Positions 18,159 through 27,770 are shown, counted from the stretch's first letter. The stretch: 64,000 bases of DNA from Paenibacillus eucommiae (GCF_017874215.1 NZ_JAGGLB010000006.1:275968-339967); one strand, 5' to 3'. A program made the numbers and translations. Notes: generated from the letters alone by a model not told the origin.

Positions 18159-20018
18159 ATGAAGAACAATGCCCTTACTATGGTGAGAAGCAGCATCTTT
18201 CAGCTAATTTACCGGGTATGGAGAAGCATGCCCATTTTGTCATTGGTATGGCTCGGCATTCCTTTATTGCTTGGTGTGCTTATCGTGCCAGGCTTCTCTG
18301 CGCAGCGTGAACTCGTCGATTTGTTCGTTGGCGGGGGTACCGGGCTATTATGGAACGAGATGGTGCGGCTTGCTTGGCCGCCTCTTGCGGTTTTTACCGG
18401 TATATCGTTGCTCCGTGCAGCACTTTCAGCCTTGCATAACATTACCGATGCCAGATTTCGAGATCGGGCAACGATGCAAATTCAAGCAGAAGTTCATCAG
18501 AAGGCGGTTAATGTACCGCTTGAGCAGATGGAAGAAGCAGAATACTACAATCGGCTGCAGAGGTCAAAGGACACAGCTGGTACGGATTTGTTCGGAGTGC
18601 TGCAAAATGTGATCGCCTTTCTTCGTTTGTTTTTCGAGTTTATCGGACTTTTTATCGTGATGTGGTTAGCCGATCCAATTCTCGGAGTTTTGCTGGTCAT
18701 TGTATTTTCCTTATCGTTCGCCATCAGACTGGAATCTGATATTGTCGTACGGCGGCTGAATCGTGATTTAACCCAATCGGGTCGGCAGTCGGACTATTTA
18801 CGGGCTGTCTTGACCAAACCTGAGACGGTGAAAGAAATGCGGATTTTTGGTTCCATGGGCTATCTGATCGGTAAATGGAACGGGATCATGGGTGACTCTC
18901 TGGCACTGCGCATGAACGCGCGAAGAAGAGAAATAAAACACGGAATAGTCGTATCCTCTGTGCAAATTACGAGTTTAATTGGAGCTGTCACATGGATGGT
19001 GATGCAGATGAAGGCAGGCGGATTTACTGCAGGCACGTTTGTCATTGTATTTCTGGCAATGCGGCAAGCACACAGCATTTCGTCCAGGATGGCGCACCCG
19101 ATAAGTAAAATATACATCCAGAGCTCCAAAGTCTTCGATTTGGTGGAGTTCCTAAGTATGAAGCCCCAGGAGTCGGGAGCCGAAGCAGAAGATACGACAT
19201 GTTCCGACTATCATATGGTTAAAGAATTGATTCTTGGCGGTACTTCTCAAGCACTAAAAAAGAACGGCAAAATCGTATTTGAAAATGTTCATTATCAGTA
19301 TTCCAGCGGGTTTAAACCAGCTCTGAGTAATATTTGTCTTAGTTTGAACCCTGGAGAAACGGTAGCGCTGGTCGGTGAGAATGGAGCAGGCAAATCTACC
19401 TTGGTACGGCTGCTGCTCGGCTTGTATAGCCCGACTTCTGGTAGAATGACTTGGGATGGCACTGATTATAGGCAGTTGGACCCAGACCTGATTCGCGGTT
19501 CCATGTCCGCAGTATTTCAGGACTATGTCCGGTATGAAACAACCTTACGCGATAATGTTGGCTTTGGATTACCTGATCATATCCATAACGACATCGCGAT
19601 ACGCAGGGCACTGCAGGTGAGTGGAGCAGCTTCTCTGGAGGAAACATCCGATGGACTTGATGCTAAAATAGGGCTGCTTTCAGCCGGCGGCCGTGAACTG
19701 AGCGGCGGGCAGTGGCAGCGACTAGCGATCGCAAGGGCGGCATTGCGCAATCCACAGCTGTTAGTACTTGACGAACCGACCGCTGCCCTGGATCCGCAGC
19801 ATGAGACCGAGCTATATCAATCTTTTCGGGAAATGGCGGAAGGAAAGACTGTGCTGTTCGTCTCGCATCGGCTTGGCTGGGCGCGTTTCGCCAATCGTAT
19901 CGTTGTACTCAAGGCTGGGCAAATCGTGGAGGAAGGCACACATGAGACTTTACTGGCGGCAGACGGCCAATACGCTGCCATGTTTCGGGCACAAGCACAA
20001 TGGTATCGAGGAGCCTAG
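18159..20018 (+). CDS. ABC exporter half-transporter, subunit 2
   Basis: 619 aa with the same TMD-NBD layout as the preceding gene, from which it is separated by 13 bp containing GGAGGGGG. The ATPase domain is fully canonical: GENGAGKSTL, LSGGQWQRLAIARA, LLVLDEPTAALDP and VSHRLG. The two subunits would form one heterodimeric efflux pump in the cell membrane with one intact and one degenerate signature site. Peptide, lipid or drug export are all possible. The operon ends at the terminator just downstream. Confidence 0.87.
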   Translation: MKNNALTMVRSSIFQLIYRVWRSMPILSLVWLGIPLLLGVLIVPGFSAQRELVDLFVGGGTGLLWNEMVRLAWPPLAVFTGISLLRAALSALHNITDARFRDRATMQIQAEVHQKAVNVPLEQMEEAEYYNRLQRSKDTAGTDLFGVLQNVIAFLRLFFEFIGLFIVMWLADPILGVLLVIVFSLSFAIRLESDIVVRRLNRDLTQSGRQSDYLRAVLTKPETVKEMRIFGSMGYLIGKWNGIMGDSLALRMNARRREIKHGIVVSSVQITSLIGAVTWMVMQMKAGGFTAGTFVIVFLAMRQAHSISSRMAHPISKIYIQSSKVFDLVEFLSMKPQESGAEAEDTTCSDYHMVKELILGGTSQALKKNGKIVFENVHYQYSSGFKPALSNICLSLNPGETVALVGENGAGKSTLVRLLLGLYSPTSGRMTWDGTDYRQLDPDLIRGSMSAVFQDYVRYETTLRDNVGFGLPDHIHNDIAIRRALQVSGAASLEETSDGLDAKIGLLSAGGRELSGGQWQRLAIARAALRNPQLLVLDEPTAALDPQHETELYQSFREMAEGKTVLFVSHRLGWARFANRIVVLKAGQIVEEGTHETLLAADGQYAAMFRAQAQWYRGA

Positions 20019-20043
20019 ATAAAATTAATATGCATGTACGCAA

Positions 20044-20075
20044 AAAAAAGGGTGCTAAGGAGCACTCTTTTTTTT
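20044..20075 (+). terminator. Terminator of the ABC operon
   Basis: An A-run and GGGTGCT pair with AGCACTC and a T-run of eight, around an AAGG loop. Confidence 0.9.
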
Positions 20076-20235
20076 GCGGGAAGTTCATGAATAGCATGAT
20101 CACTTGGGGGTAATTTGTTCAGGTGAAAAATATTAATTTTGCCGCGTCAGCTCTACAAATATCGTTAATTGGGCGAGATTTCCATAAATTAAAACTTGAA
20201 ATCTTCTAGCAAACTATGGTAGTCTATCCAAGAGA

Positions 20236-20372
20236 AAAAATGCCGAGTCCGATTGCAGCAAAAGCATCGGTACGGGGGACCGCTTTATTTGGGGTGAATG
20301 AAAAGATTCCAATATGGATATCTGAACTAGGGAAACCTCTTCCCGAACCCGACAACTAACCTCGGAGGCTAT
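20236..20372 (+). promoter_or_regulatory. Cyclic di-AMP riboswitch (ydaO/yuaA type)
   Basis: The conserved pieces of the ydaO motif are in order: TGCCGAGTCC (20241-20250), TACGGGGGACC, GGGGTGAATG (20291-20300), AGGGAAACCT, then CCCGAACCCGACA and CTAACCTCGGAGGC at the 3' end. It lies just upstream of a cell-wall hydrolase gene, the best-known class of target. A possible promoter (TTGAAA near 20188) lies upstream. Binding of c-di-AMP is expected to lower expression. Confidence 0.93.
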
Positions 20373-20386
20373 CAGGAGGCCAAAAA

Positions 20387-21262
20387 TTGAAAATTTTTGT
20401 CAAAAGGTTTATTTTGTCATGCGCTTTATTTTGTGCAAGTCTGGTCGTTGCCGCAGTTTCATATGCGTCTCCAGCGGATGAGGTTAAGGTTCAGGTGAAC
20501 GATGAGCTTGTTTCATTCCCTGATGCACAGCCGTTCCTGGAAAAAGATAGTGTGCTGCAGGTTCCTCTGCGTTTTTTATCCGAGAAATTAGGGTATGAGG
20601 TAGAATGGAGCATGATAGGTACGGATCAGGTGAGCATAAAGCTTAAGAACAAGGAGCAGACCATTGATCTCTCTACAGGCGGCAATCACGCAATAGTGAA
20701 TGGCAGCCCGGAAAGTCTGGATGGAATGGCGATCTTCTCTGAAGGAAGAACGTATGTACCGCTGCGCTTTATCGCAGAAACCTTTGGATCTCCCGTTCGT
20801 TGGGATTCCGACAATCAAATCGCTATTATAGAAACAGATGGGAAGACACACAAGCCTGCTTGGATCGCTCCTAAACCTGTTGAATCAGAGAAACCGGTAC
20901 AACCAGATAAAAAGCAGCAAATTATTCAAACGGCCAATACGTTTATTGGAGTTCCTTACGTTTGGGGTGGAACCTCTCCGCAAGGCTTCGATTGCTCGGG
21001 CTTTGTTCGTTATGTTTTCCAAAATAAAGGCATATCGCTGCCTAGAACCTCTGCACAGATGCACAGCCAAGTTGGCACACCTGTGAAAGACTTACAAGCA
21101 GGAGACCTGGTGTTCTTTGCTAATAGCAGTGTCGATCATGTAGGTATTTATATTGGTGATGGCAAGTTCATTTCATCAACCAGCTCTAATGGAGTTCGAG
21201 TAGATAAACTGCTTAGTGGCTACTGGGGTGCAAGATACGTTGGCGCTAAAAGAGTGCTGTAA
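20387..21262 (+). CDS. Secreted NlpC/P60 peptidoglycan hydrolase with stalk domain
   Basis: 291 aa. The start is TTG at 20387, with AGGAGG 8 nt upstream. A signal peptide (about 1-28) is followed by a copper-amine-oxidase-type stalk domain (about 35-150, with the repeated VPLRF core motif) and an NlpC/P60 domain (about 180-290). The catalytic Cys is in FDCSGF and the His in VDHVGIY. It should cleave peptide stems outside the cell. The c-di-AMP riboswitch ties its expression to turgor and wall status. Confidence 0.92.
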   Translation: MKIFVKRFILSCALFCASLVVAAVSYASPADEVKVQVNDELVSFPDAQPFLEKDSVLQVPLRFLSEKLGYEVEWSMIGTDQVSIKLKNKEQTIDLSTGGNHAIVNGSPESLDGMAIFSEGRTYVPLRFIAETFGSPVRWDSDNQIAIIETDGKTHKPAWIAPKPVESEKPVQPDKKQQIIQTANTFIGVPYVWGGTSPQGFDCSGFVRYVFQNKGISLPRTSAQMHSQVGTPVKDLQAGDLVFFANSSVDHVGIYIGDGKFISSTSSNGVRVDKLLSGYWGARYVGAKRVL

Positions 21263-21384
21263 AATGAATGAAACTAGTGCTTAAGCTTTCCAAGTGATGT
21301 AAAATTTATTGCTTACTATTACCCGTGATATTTTGTTTTGAATCAGAATTTCAGGAGTTATATATATAAACGGATCAACAACAT

Positions 21385-21437
21385 AAAAAGTTGCTCGCTC
21401 AAGCCAATTTTTCGCTTGAAGGAGCAACTTTTTTTCT
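21385..21437. terminator. Bidirectional terminator between convergent genes
   Basis: AAAGTTGCTC pairs with GAGCAACTTT, with an inner CAAGC...GCTTG stem and T-runs on both strands. It serves the NlpC/P60 gene and the glycosidase gene that face each other. Confidence 0.85.
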
Positions 21438-21484
21438 AATGTGTGTGAAGATGCCGAAAAGAGGTTTTCTTGCAGCATTAAATC

Positions 21485-22996
21485 TTAATTAGCTGAAGAT
21501 GGAAAAGTAAGTGAAGCCCGATATAAGCGCGCATCCCAACTTACTTGACCGCCAAGTGTTTCGATGACTGCGCGTAGAGGCAAGTAAATATGACCATCTT
21601 TTATGGTTGGAGCTATATCTAGCATTTTGGTTTCTCCATTCACTTCAAGGACCTTGCTGTCTGGCCTAAGCAGCAGCGCTTGATTTCCGTATTTTAGACT
21701 TAAAGTTCTAGCGGCTCCATCCCATTTAAAATCAGCGCCGATACGCTCCAGAATGCCACGGAAAGGCACCATGGTCGTCTCGGACAACAGATAGCCGCGG
21801 AATTCATTGACTAAGCTGCCGTTGACTACTAGCTGAATTTGAGCTTGACTCATTCGTTCCACAATAAATGCGTTGCTTAGCAGACGGCCAGGCTTTGTTA
21901 GTACGGTACCGTTGTAATAAAGCGCTGAGCTGGCTCCGCCATCCAGATTCATAGCATCAGTAAGTCCCAGCTTAAGCAGAACCTGCGCCATATTGTTCAT
22001 CGTTGCGGCAGACATCGTACCCATAACGAGGCGCTTAGTTTTGTCCACACCGATAAAGCTTCGGGCATTGGCATTTGTTACGATTTTGGCATCTGTAAAG
22101 CCATCGCGCTTGTAGTCGATATCGACAACCCCATTTTTTAGAAGCAGGGGACCAGCGCCGACCGCCGCATCGATTTGTGGAAGCTTTGTAACCGCATTGG
22201 TGGCCGTATTAAGCAAGGAAGGCTCAAATGTCACCTTATCCCCGACGTGGAGATGAGGCAGTAAATGAGTGCTGTTATTGGAGCTGTTCCCAACCATGCA
22301 AACCTGACCGTCTTCGGGAATAGAAACGGCGGACTGGGTAATTGCTGTGATGAATCCATCCCGGATCACAATTTTCGTTGTGTTGGGAAAATCAATTTTT
22401 TGGCCAAATTCTCTGGTGTACCAGACTACCTGATCGGTTTGTGCCGCGCCGTAATATTTATTAACCGCCCACGGTTCAAAAGTATATACACTTCCATTGT
22501 GATCTACACGGACTTTAAGCGCCGTTTTTATTTGTTGTATGATGGCTGTTTTATCCGGTAATACGCTGAAGGCCTGATTCACACCAGAATGGACAATGTT
22601 TCCTGAGTTAATCATCAAGCCATTCGGATATCTTGCAGAATCGTCACTTACATAGGCATCAAAGAAAGCGCCGTTAACTCCTGCCACAGCCTGATTGTTT
22701 TTCATCATGGAATCAAAGGCTTCCACATGTCCAATTCCCGCCTTCGCTGTGACCGGCTTTATTCGCAAAAAAGGATCCTCCAGATCCACAGTTATCCATT
22801 TCACAGTATAAGCTTGACCGTTATAGCTGATTGTCTTACTTTGCTGTTGGACAGAAGGGGCAGTCTGAGCAGCAGCATGAGCTGCAGGCACACCGGAAGC
22901 AAGACCGAGGATGCAGCAGAGCAGCCAGATTCCTGTCATTTTATTTGCTGGAGCTTGACGTCTTACTTTGAATTTATGGAGCATACGGAGCATCAT
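21485..22996 (-). CDS. Secreted phosphodiester glycosidase-family protein with stalk domain
   Basis: 503 aa. A signal peptide (about 14-44) precedes a phosphodiester glycosidase (NAGPA-like, PF09992-type) domain at about 90-385, with the typical NGAFFDAY, AVGAGPLLLKNG and MNLDGGASSALYYNG segments. A C-terminal copper-amine-oxidase-type stalk domain (about 395-500) contains VPFRGILERIG and LPLRAVIETLGG. Family members act on phosphodiester-linked sugars; here a role on wall or exopolysaccharide is likely. AAAGGTG is 7 nt before the ATG. Confidence 0.85.
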   Translation of the reverse strand: MMLRMLHKFKVRRQAPANKMTGIWLLCCILGLASGVPAAHAAAQTAPSVQQQSKTISYNGQAYTVKWITVDLEDPFLRIKPVTAKAGIGHVEAFDSMMKNNQAVAGVNGAFFDAYVSDDSARYPNGLMINSGNIVHSGVNQAFSVLPDKTAIIQQIKTALKVRVDHNGSVYTFEPWAVNKYYGAAQTDQVVWYTREFGQKIDFPNTTKIVIRDGFITAITQSAVSIPEDGQVCMVGNSSNNSTHLLPHLHVGDKVTFEPSLLNTATNAVTKLPQIDAAVGAGPLLLKNGVVDIDYKRDGFTDAKIVTNANARSFIGVDKTKRLVMGTMSAATMNNMAQVLLKLGLTDAMNLDGGASSALYYNGTVLTKPGRLLSNAFIVERMSQAQIQLVVNGSLVNEFRGYLLSETTMVPFRGILERIGADFKWDGAARTLSLKYGNQALLLRPDSKVLEVNGETKMLDIAPTIKDGHIYLPLRAVIETLGGQVSWDARLYRASLTFPSSAN

Positions 22997-23135
22997 GTCA
23001 TCACACCTTTCTGTTATTTTTCTATTATCGCCTACAAGGAAGCTAAAATAAAGAATAGCAGCAAAGTATAGACACGATCCATCCCCTTATGAAAGAATAA
23101 GTAAAAACCTGCGAATAAAGAAAGGATGCCGTTGA

Positions 23136-23666
23136 ATGCTAACAGAGGGTAATGCACCCCGTGAACGATATTGGAAAAAAATAAAGGGAGGCCAGCTCCC
23201 TGCTTTTCTGGATACTGTCGCCCAAGAGAGCGGGCGGGCCGCAGGCCCCGTGGTTTTCGTCTGTATCGGAACAGACCGTTCGTCTGGCGATGCCCTGGGA
23301 CCATTAGTTGGGACCCTTCTGCAGGAAGCAGGATATCCCCATGTTATAGGCACGCTTGAAGCGCCCTGCGATGCCAGCAATTTACCGCAAAGACTGCTTG
23401 AAATTCCTCAAGGGGCAACCATTATCGCAATTGATGCTTGTCTCGGACAGCATGCATCTGTAGGCCTGTTTCAAGTATCAAACCAGCCCGTCTATCCGGG
23501 AAAATCGGTTGGGAAAATGCTTCCACAGGTGGGTGATTACACGATTGCTGCTATCGTAAACGCTTCGGGGCCGAAACAGTATGCAATTTTACAAACAACC
23601 TCCCTGCATCTCGTTATGAAGATGTCGAAGGAGATTGCTGAAGCGGTAAAGCAGGTGTTTCTCTAA
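23136..23666 (+). CDS. yyaC: Spore protease YyaC
   Basis: 176 aa. It matches the DUF1256/YyaC family: FVCIGTDRSSGDALGPLVG near residue 42, then LEAPCDASNL, AIDACLG and VNASGP. The family resembles the GPR germination protease and is found in spore formers. AAAGAAAGGA lies 9 nt before the ATG. It supports a sporulating host. Confidence 0.9.
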   Translation: MLTEGNAPRERYWKKIKGGQLPAFLDTVAQESGRAAGPVVFVCIGTDRSSGDALGPLVGTLLQEAGYPHVIGTLEAPCDASNLPQRLLEIPQGATIIAIDACLGQHASVGLFQVSNQPVYPGKSVGKMLPQVGDYTIAAIVNASGPKQYAILQTTSLHLVMKMSKEIAEAVKQVFL

Positions 23667-23671
23667 AAATC

Positions 23672-23960
23672 CCCAAAGCAAAGGCCTTCCAACTCGGCAG
23701 GCTCCTCCACGCCAGTCCCGGCGACACGCTTTGTACCGCTAGCCGCTGCCGACGAGGGAAAGCGCACCGCTTGTCCTTCACATCGGTCCGGCACAGATTG
23801 AACTTCTACCCTGGCTTCGATCACCGATTGCTTCGTGAAGTCGTGCACGCGCTAGTGGAGCAGGTGCCGTGCTAACGCTCCCGCTCCCCAGCAACTATTG
23901 GCAAGCGAAAGCCTTCCGACATCTAGGCTGTCAGACTGAATCAGGAAGTGCCGCAAGCCC
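23672..23960 (+). pseudogene. Decayed coding remnant, possibly IS66-type orfA/orfB
   Basis: This stretch is GC-richer than its surroundings. One plus frame reads through VPATRFVPLAAADEG. After a frameshift another frame gives RLNFYPGFDHRLLREVVHAL and ends at a TAA near 23872. A GTG overlaps that stop and opens MLTLPLPSN. The order (VPL segment, GFDxxLLRE, short C-terminus, overlapping second start) recalls the end of IS66 OrfA and the start of OrfB. No terminal repeats or target duplication are visible. The reverse strand has a 61-codon open frame that I regard as a shadow. Confidence 0.35.
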
Positions 23961-23994
23961 CGGCTGCACGATCAGCACCCTCGATTCCTACCTT

Positions 23995-24549
23995 TTAATC
24001 GTTCAGTTCGTCTTCCACCGATGTCGTACCCCTGCATAGATCAGCCAAAGAATCCGCGATCTTCTTGCAATCTTCGTAGCCCAGATTACCGGAGTGTGCG
24101 GCAACAATCGGGTATTCCCCGTCCATCATGTCTTCTCGCATATCAAAAATATAATGATTGCCGCAGCCGTCCATACCAAGAGAAACTGCTCCCCGCATAT
24201 ACTCTGGAAATTCGTAAGCTAAATTCATCACCCTGAAATCGGCCGCACTGAAAAACTGAAAGTACCTCTCACCATTCACGAACTCTCCGCCGTTAGAATA
24301 CTGGAGAAAGTCGATATAGCTGATTGGCAGCTTTTTTTGGGGCAGGGTCCACCGGGAGGGGTCGAACGGCTTATATTGACTATAGAGCGGATCTGTAACG
24401 GGAAAAGGATTTTGCTGCCGCTCAACGATTTCCGCGATCTCTTCTTCAGACATTGGCATATTCCACGCACATAGGAAGCGTTGCAAGTCGTCTTTCGACA
24501 AACCATCAATCTTCATGTACTCCTTCTCGAACACCGCATTCCAATTCAT
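23995..24549 (-). CDS. SMI1/KNR4 (SUKH) family immunity-type protein
   Basis: 184 aa. The SUKH fold is suggested by LPISYIDFLQYSNGGE in the middle and the late GMDGCGNHYIFDMR segment. Many such proteins neutralise toxins of contact-dependent or polymorphic systems by binding them in the cytoplasm. No toxin gene is adjacent, so it may be an orphan immunity gene. It lies next to the transposon-like remnant, consistent with a small acquired or eroded island. GGGAGG is 8 nt before the ATG. Confidence 0.7.
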   Translation of the reverse strand: MNWNAVFEKEYMKIDGLSKDDLQRFLCAWNMPMSEEEIAEIVERQQNPFPVTDPLYSQYKPFDPSRWTLPQKKLPISYIDFLQYSNGGEFVNGERYFQFFSAADFRVMNLAYEFPEYMRGAVSLGMDGCGNHYIFDMREDMMDGEYPIVAAHSGNLGYEDCKKIADSLADLCRGTTSVEDELND

Positions 24550-24594
24550 AGGCGGAGCCTCCCAATAAAAAGAGTTTTATAAACCCAATGCGCC

Positions 24595-24780
24595 CTTACG
24601 GACCTCAGATCCGTTATTTTAGTAATTCAAAGGTTTTTGCGGCGCTTACGGACCTGAAAGACGTTATTTATGCTCAAACCGCCCCGAAACCAATGAGTTT
24701 AGGGTAAATAACGGAACCTATGTCCGTAACTCTCGTGAAAAAGAGATAAATGGCAAAATAACGTACCTCATGTCCGTAAG
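24595..24780. repeat. Cluster of four TTACGGAC / TAACG short inverted repeats
   Basis: Four related imperfect palindromes: 24595-24620, 24645-24670, 24706-24730 and 24757-24780. Each has a CTTACGGAC-like arm and a CGTTATT-like arm around about six bases. The first two point one way and the last two the other. Two more pieces lie at 42862-42882 and 42909-42930. They look like a dispersed family of small intergenic repeats. Confidence 0.75.
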
Positions 24781-24832
24781 CTATACGTCCATAAGACCCG
24801 GAACTAGGTAACATTAAGTAACCCGTCATAAG

Positions 24833-24865
24833 CGCACTCAAAGGACGCCGCAAAGCGCCTTTTTA
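24833..24865 (+). repeat. Tail-only remnant D of the hairpin-array element
   Basis: CGCACTCAAAGGACGCC followed by a short loop and GCGCCTTTTT matches the 3' tail of copies A-C. There is no plus-strand gene upstream that needs a terminator, so a relic of the repeated element is a better explanation. It could also act as a terminator for stray transcription. Confidence 0.5.
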
Positions 24866-24896
24866 TGTGCTAACCATCCCTTTTTAGATTCAAGGT

Positions 24897-25418
24897 TTAT
24901 ACAGCATTTAAATTTGCTTTCAGCTTCACTTCTTCTCTTAGCAAATAACAGAAATACAGCACATAATAAGAGACGATTACAAAAAACACTCCCGCTGTCA
25001 GCGGATCCTTAGTAAATTGAGACGGATCAGCCATATTTATGCTGCCTGGTTCCGTACTGCCAAGAAGAAAAATAAGCCGATAGGCAATGCGGCCAAGGAA
25101 GAGAACAAGCACGGTCACCTCTATCCATAGATGGGTACGGTAATACCAGCCCTGTTCCCGTTTCTCGAAACGGGTATGGCGGATTGCTACGAAACCCAGC
25201 GCAGCCCCTGCGGCCAGTCCAATACCATCAGCAACAAAATAAATAGGATGAAGAATGCCAAGCGCCAAAATCAGCAGTCCCAGAATGCCGAAAAAAAGTG
25301 TCCGGAAGAGCAGGCGTCTACGACTGAGCTTCTGAAACCCGATCGATCTTTTGGTGCGGCGGTACACGATAAATCCGATTAATAGAGCAGTAAATAAATA
25401 GTGATAAGTCCCTTCCAT
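24897..25418 (-). CDS. Multi-pass membrane protein, DUF1453/CcdC-like
   Basis: 173 aa with about five hydrophobic segments (near 5-20, 33-52, 60-80, 98-118 and 140-160). Basic residues lie after the first helix, and the last contains SYYVLYFCYLLREE. The layout resembles the CcdC/DUF1453 family, whose function is unclear. GGGAGGAA precedes the ATG by about 8 nt. Confidence 0.5.
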   Translation of the reverse strand: MEGTYHYLFTALLIGFIVYRRTKRSIGFQKLSRRRLLFRTLFFGILGLLILALGILHPIYFVADGIGLAAGAALGFVAIRHTRFEKREQGWYYRTHLWIEVTVLVLFLGRIAYRLIFLLGSTEPGSINMADPSQFTKDPLTAGVFFVIVSYYVLYFCYLLREEVKLKANLNAV

Positions 25419-25712
25419 TTGCGTTCCTCCCGCTGCAGCTTACTGGTGATAATTCATTGAAATTTCATTCTAACAAACATGCGGCATGTTTTAAAAATTA
25501 TTTTTCCGTTTACAAATATAAAGCATACATTTCATATAGGCACGATAAACTTACTATTACACGTATTAGTATATGCAAGTGTGTTTGTGAACTTGTACAA
25601 AAGTATATGTACTTAGTCATTTAAAAGTTACAGCTGCATTTTATGTACAAAAGTTATAAACGCACGCATGTGCTGCTGCCTGGAAATCATAGCGTAAGGA
25701 GCTGATGGGACA
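25419..25712. other. AT-rich intergenic region with TGTACAAAAGT repeats
   Basis: 294 bp with no gene. It contains TGTACAAAAGTATA (25594-25607) and TGTACAAAAGTTAT (25644-25657), about 50 bp apart. The first is part of an inverted GTACA...TGTAC pair. These may be operators for the gene at 25713. Confidence 0.4.
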
Positions 25713-25997
25713 ATGCCCATGATTACCCACTTTAATTTTCGAAATTCTTCTAACGAAATCTACTGCTGTCTGCGAAATAGAGTCGTTCTCCTCGATAGCA
25801 AGCAATCCGAACAGTTTTGTAAGAGCTGTAAAATGTACGAGGGCGACTGCGGAGGAAGAGGTGTTGCCTGCGCTTGGGAGGATGCAAGGAATATTAACAA
25901 CCCACACCTGGTTACTAATCCGCATGCGGAATTTTCCAGTAATCAAATCAGGCAGGTGCGCTTGAAGGGTCCGTCCATGCTAGTTTTCACAAGTTGA
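25713..25997 (+). CDS. Small Cys-rich protein, unknown
   Basis: 94 aa. A clustered Cys motif (CKSCKMYEGDCGGRGVAC, about residues 36-53) suggests a metal site. No family is recognised. AAGGAG lies 12 nt before the ATG, a long distance, so the exact start is uncertain. It is a single gene with nothing clearly linked to it. Confidence 0.5.
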   Translation: MPMITHFNFRNSSNEIYCCLRNRVVLLDSKQSEQFCKSCKMYEGDCGGRGVACAWEDARNINNPHLVTNPHAEFSSNQIRQVRLKGPSMLVFTS

Positions 25998-26141
25998 TTA
26001 TTCCTTTACTAACGGCTCCCCGGCGTCATGCAGCCCGCATGCACGCTTATTTTTGTTTATAAAGCTTTCAGCGGCTGTACGAAGACTCTGGTCGAATTGT
26101 ATAGTATAATATAATCATTAAGTCGTGGAAAATGGGGAATC

Positions 26142-27770
26142 ATGTTGTTCTCGAGAATAAAGACGTTTGCGGGAAAACAAACATTAAAATTTAGAGTTCG
26201 ATTATGGGTAGGAACGATTATCCTGATGCTTGGCCTGTCTATTATGACTTCTTTTTATTTGCTTGGCAAAAATGACAGAGTTAATGAAATTAAGCAGCAA
26301 TTGCAGCAGGTCATCACACTGCAAAGCCTTTATATTGAGCGGTGGACAGGAGAGCGGGCGGCTGATATCAAACGGATTGCTAACTCGGATAATGCCAGGC
26401 AGCTGAATATGGAGCGATTGTTTCGCGATTTGAAATCTTACTTCAGCGTGGATTCGGAGTATAACAATATATTTTTTGTTTCGGCTACGGGGTACTCCTC
26501 TACAGAGAGTCCGATATCCAATAATGTTTTTGTAGGAGACAGGGACTATTTTATTGCTGCCTCTAACAAACAGGATTTTATATCAGGTGTACTGATTTCC
26601 AAGGCAACAGGCCACCCTATGATTACGTTCTCCTCTCCTATACTGAGTCCTAGCAACGAATTTATTGGCGCAATTGTAGGGACCGTGAAGCTTCAAACTC
26701 TGGATGCAGTTATGACAAATTTGAATTTCGGTAAAACCGGTGAGCTTTTTGTTATAGATGAGAAGGGTGCGGTCATCACCAAATCCAAGGAGACGAATTC
26801 CCAGATAGGGAATGGCGAGATGAAGACGGAGATCGTGCAAAGAGCGCTTCAGGATAAAAAAGATTTTTCCCCTTATCAAGGATATAGAGATAGAGCCGTA
26901 TATGGAGGCTATCAATGGGCTAATGAGCATAAGTGGATTATTGTTGGAGAAATTACCACAAGTGAAGTGTTCGAAAATCTAAATCGTATTTTGCTTTTAC
27001 TTATTGTGATTACTCTCGTTGTTCTTCTTGTAAGCTTGTATGCTGTTTTCATTCTGACTTCATGGGTCGAGCGTCCCATTCATCATTTACTCAAGGGCAC
27101 GAAGATTGTGAAGGATGGGAATTATGATTATCAAATTGCTTCAGAAGAAATGAAGCATGCACCAATTGAGCTTAGAGAGCTTTGTGAGACTTATAATGTG
27201 ATGTCGAGCAAGTTAAAGAGTACGGTGGAGCTTTTAGAATATTCTGCTCTTAAGGATCATCTGACGGGAATTCATAATCGGAGATATATTATGACGGAAG
27301 GCAGCGCACTCATAGAAAGCGCGATTCAATTGGGGCAGCCTTGCTCAGTCATTATGGTGGATGTCGACTTTTTCAAGAAAATTAATGATACTTACGGTCA
27401 TATTATCGGTGATAGGGTCCTCAAGCATATTGCCAGGCAATTGAGCCAGCATACCGATCGCAGTATAGTTGCTGGGAGATATGGTGGTGAGGAGTTTATT
27501 ATTTTGGCCATTAATATGGATGCTTCCGGCAGCCTGCTGCTTGCCGAAGAGCTGAGAATATGGATGATCGAACACCCCTATACGGATGGTTCTCAAACAG
27601 TTGGCGTTACCGTAAGTATGGGAGTAGCTGACTACTTGCAGCATTTGGAATATGGAACCACACATTTGGAGGATATGATCTCAAGAGCGGATCAAGCGCT
27701 GTACTGGGCCAAATCCAGAGGAAGAAACCGTATTGATGTTCATTTGAAGGTTTCTCCTGATCTCCTATAA
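26142..27770 (+). CDS. Membrane diguanylate cyclase with Cache sensor
   Basis: 542 aa: TM1 (about 18-42), an extracytoplasmic dCache-type sensor (about 45-275), TM2 (about 280-305), HAMP, then a GGDEF domain (about 370-535). The cyclase core is intact: DHLTGIHNRRY, DVDFFKKINDTYGH and the active GGEEF. No RxxD inhibitory site is seen at the usual place before GGEEF, so feedback by c-di-GMP may be absent. It should make c-di-GMP in response to an external small molecule. Confidence 0.92.
   Translation: MLFSRIKTFAGKQTLKFRVRLWVGTIILMLGLSIMTSFYLLGKNDRVNEIKQQLQQVITLQSLYIERWTGERAADIKRIANSDNARQLNMERLFRDLKSYFSVDSEYNNIFFVSATGYSSTESPISNNVFVGDRDYFIAASNKQDFISGVLISKATGHPMITFSSPILSPSNEFIGAIVGTVKLQTLDAVMTNLNFGKTGELFVIDEKGAVITKSKETNSQIGNGEMKTEIVQRALQDKKDFSPYQGYRDRAVYGGYQWANEHKWIIVGEITTSEVFENLNRILLLLIVITLVVLLVSLYAVFILTSWVERPIHHLLKGTKIVKDGNYDYQIASEEMKHAPIELRELCETYNVMSSKLKSTVELLEYSALKDHLTGIHNRRYIMTEGSALIESAIQLGQPCSVIMVDVDFFKKINDTYGHIIGDRVLKHIARQLSQHTDRSIVAGRYGGEEFIILAINMDASGSLLLAEELRIWMIEHPYTDGSQTVGVTVSMGVADYLQHLEYGTTHLEDMISRADQALYWAKSRGRNRIDVHLKVSPDLL

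Noticed and set aside
23663..23848. 61-codon minus-strand ORF after yyaC
   Set aside because: The plus frames in the same stretch look more protein-like (VPATRFVPLAAADE and GFDHRLLREVV); the reverse frame is a by-product of high GC.
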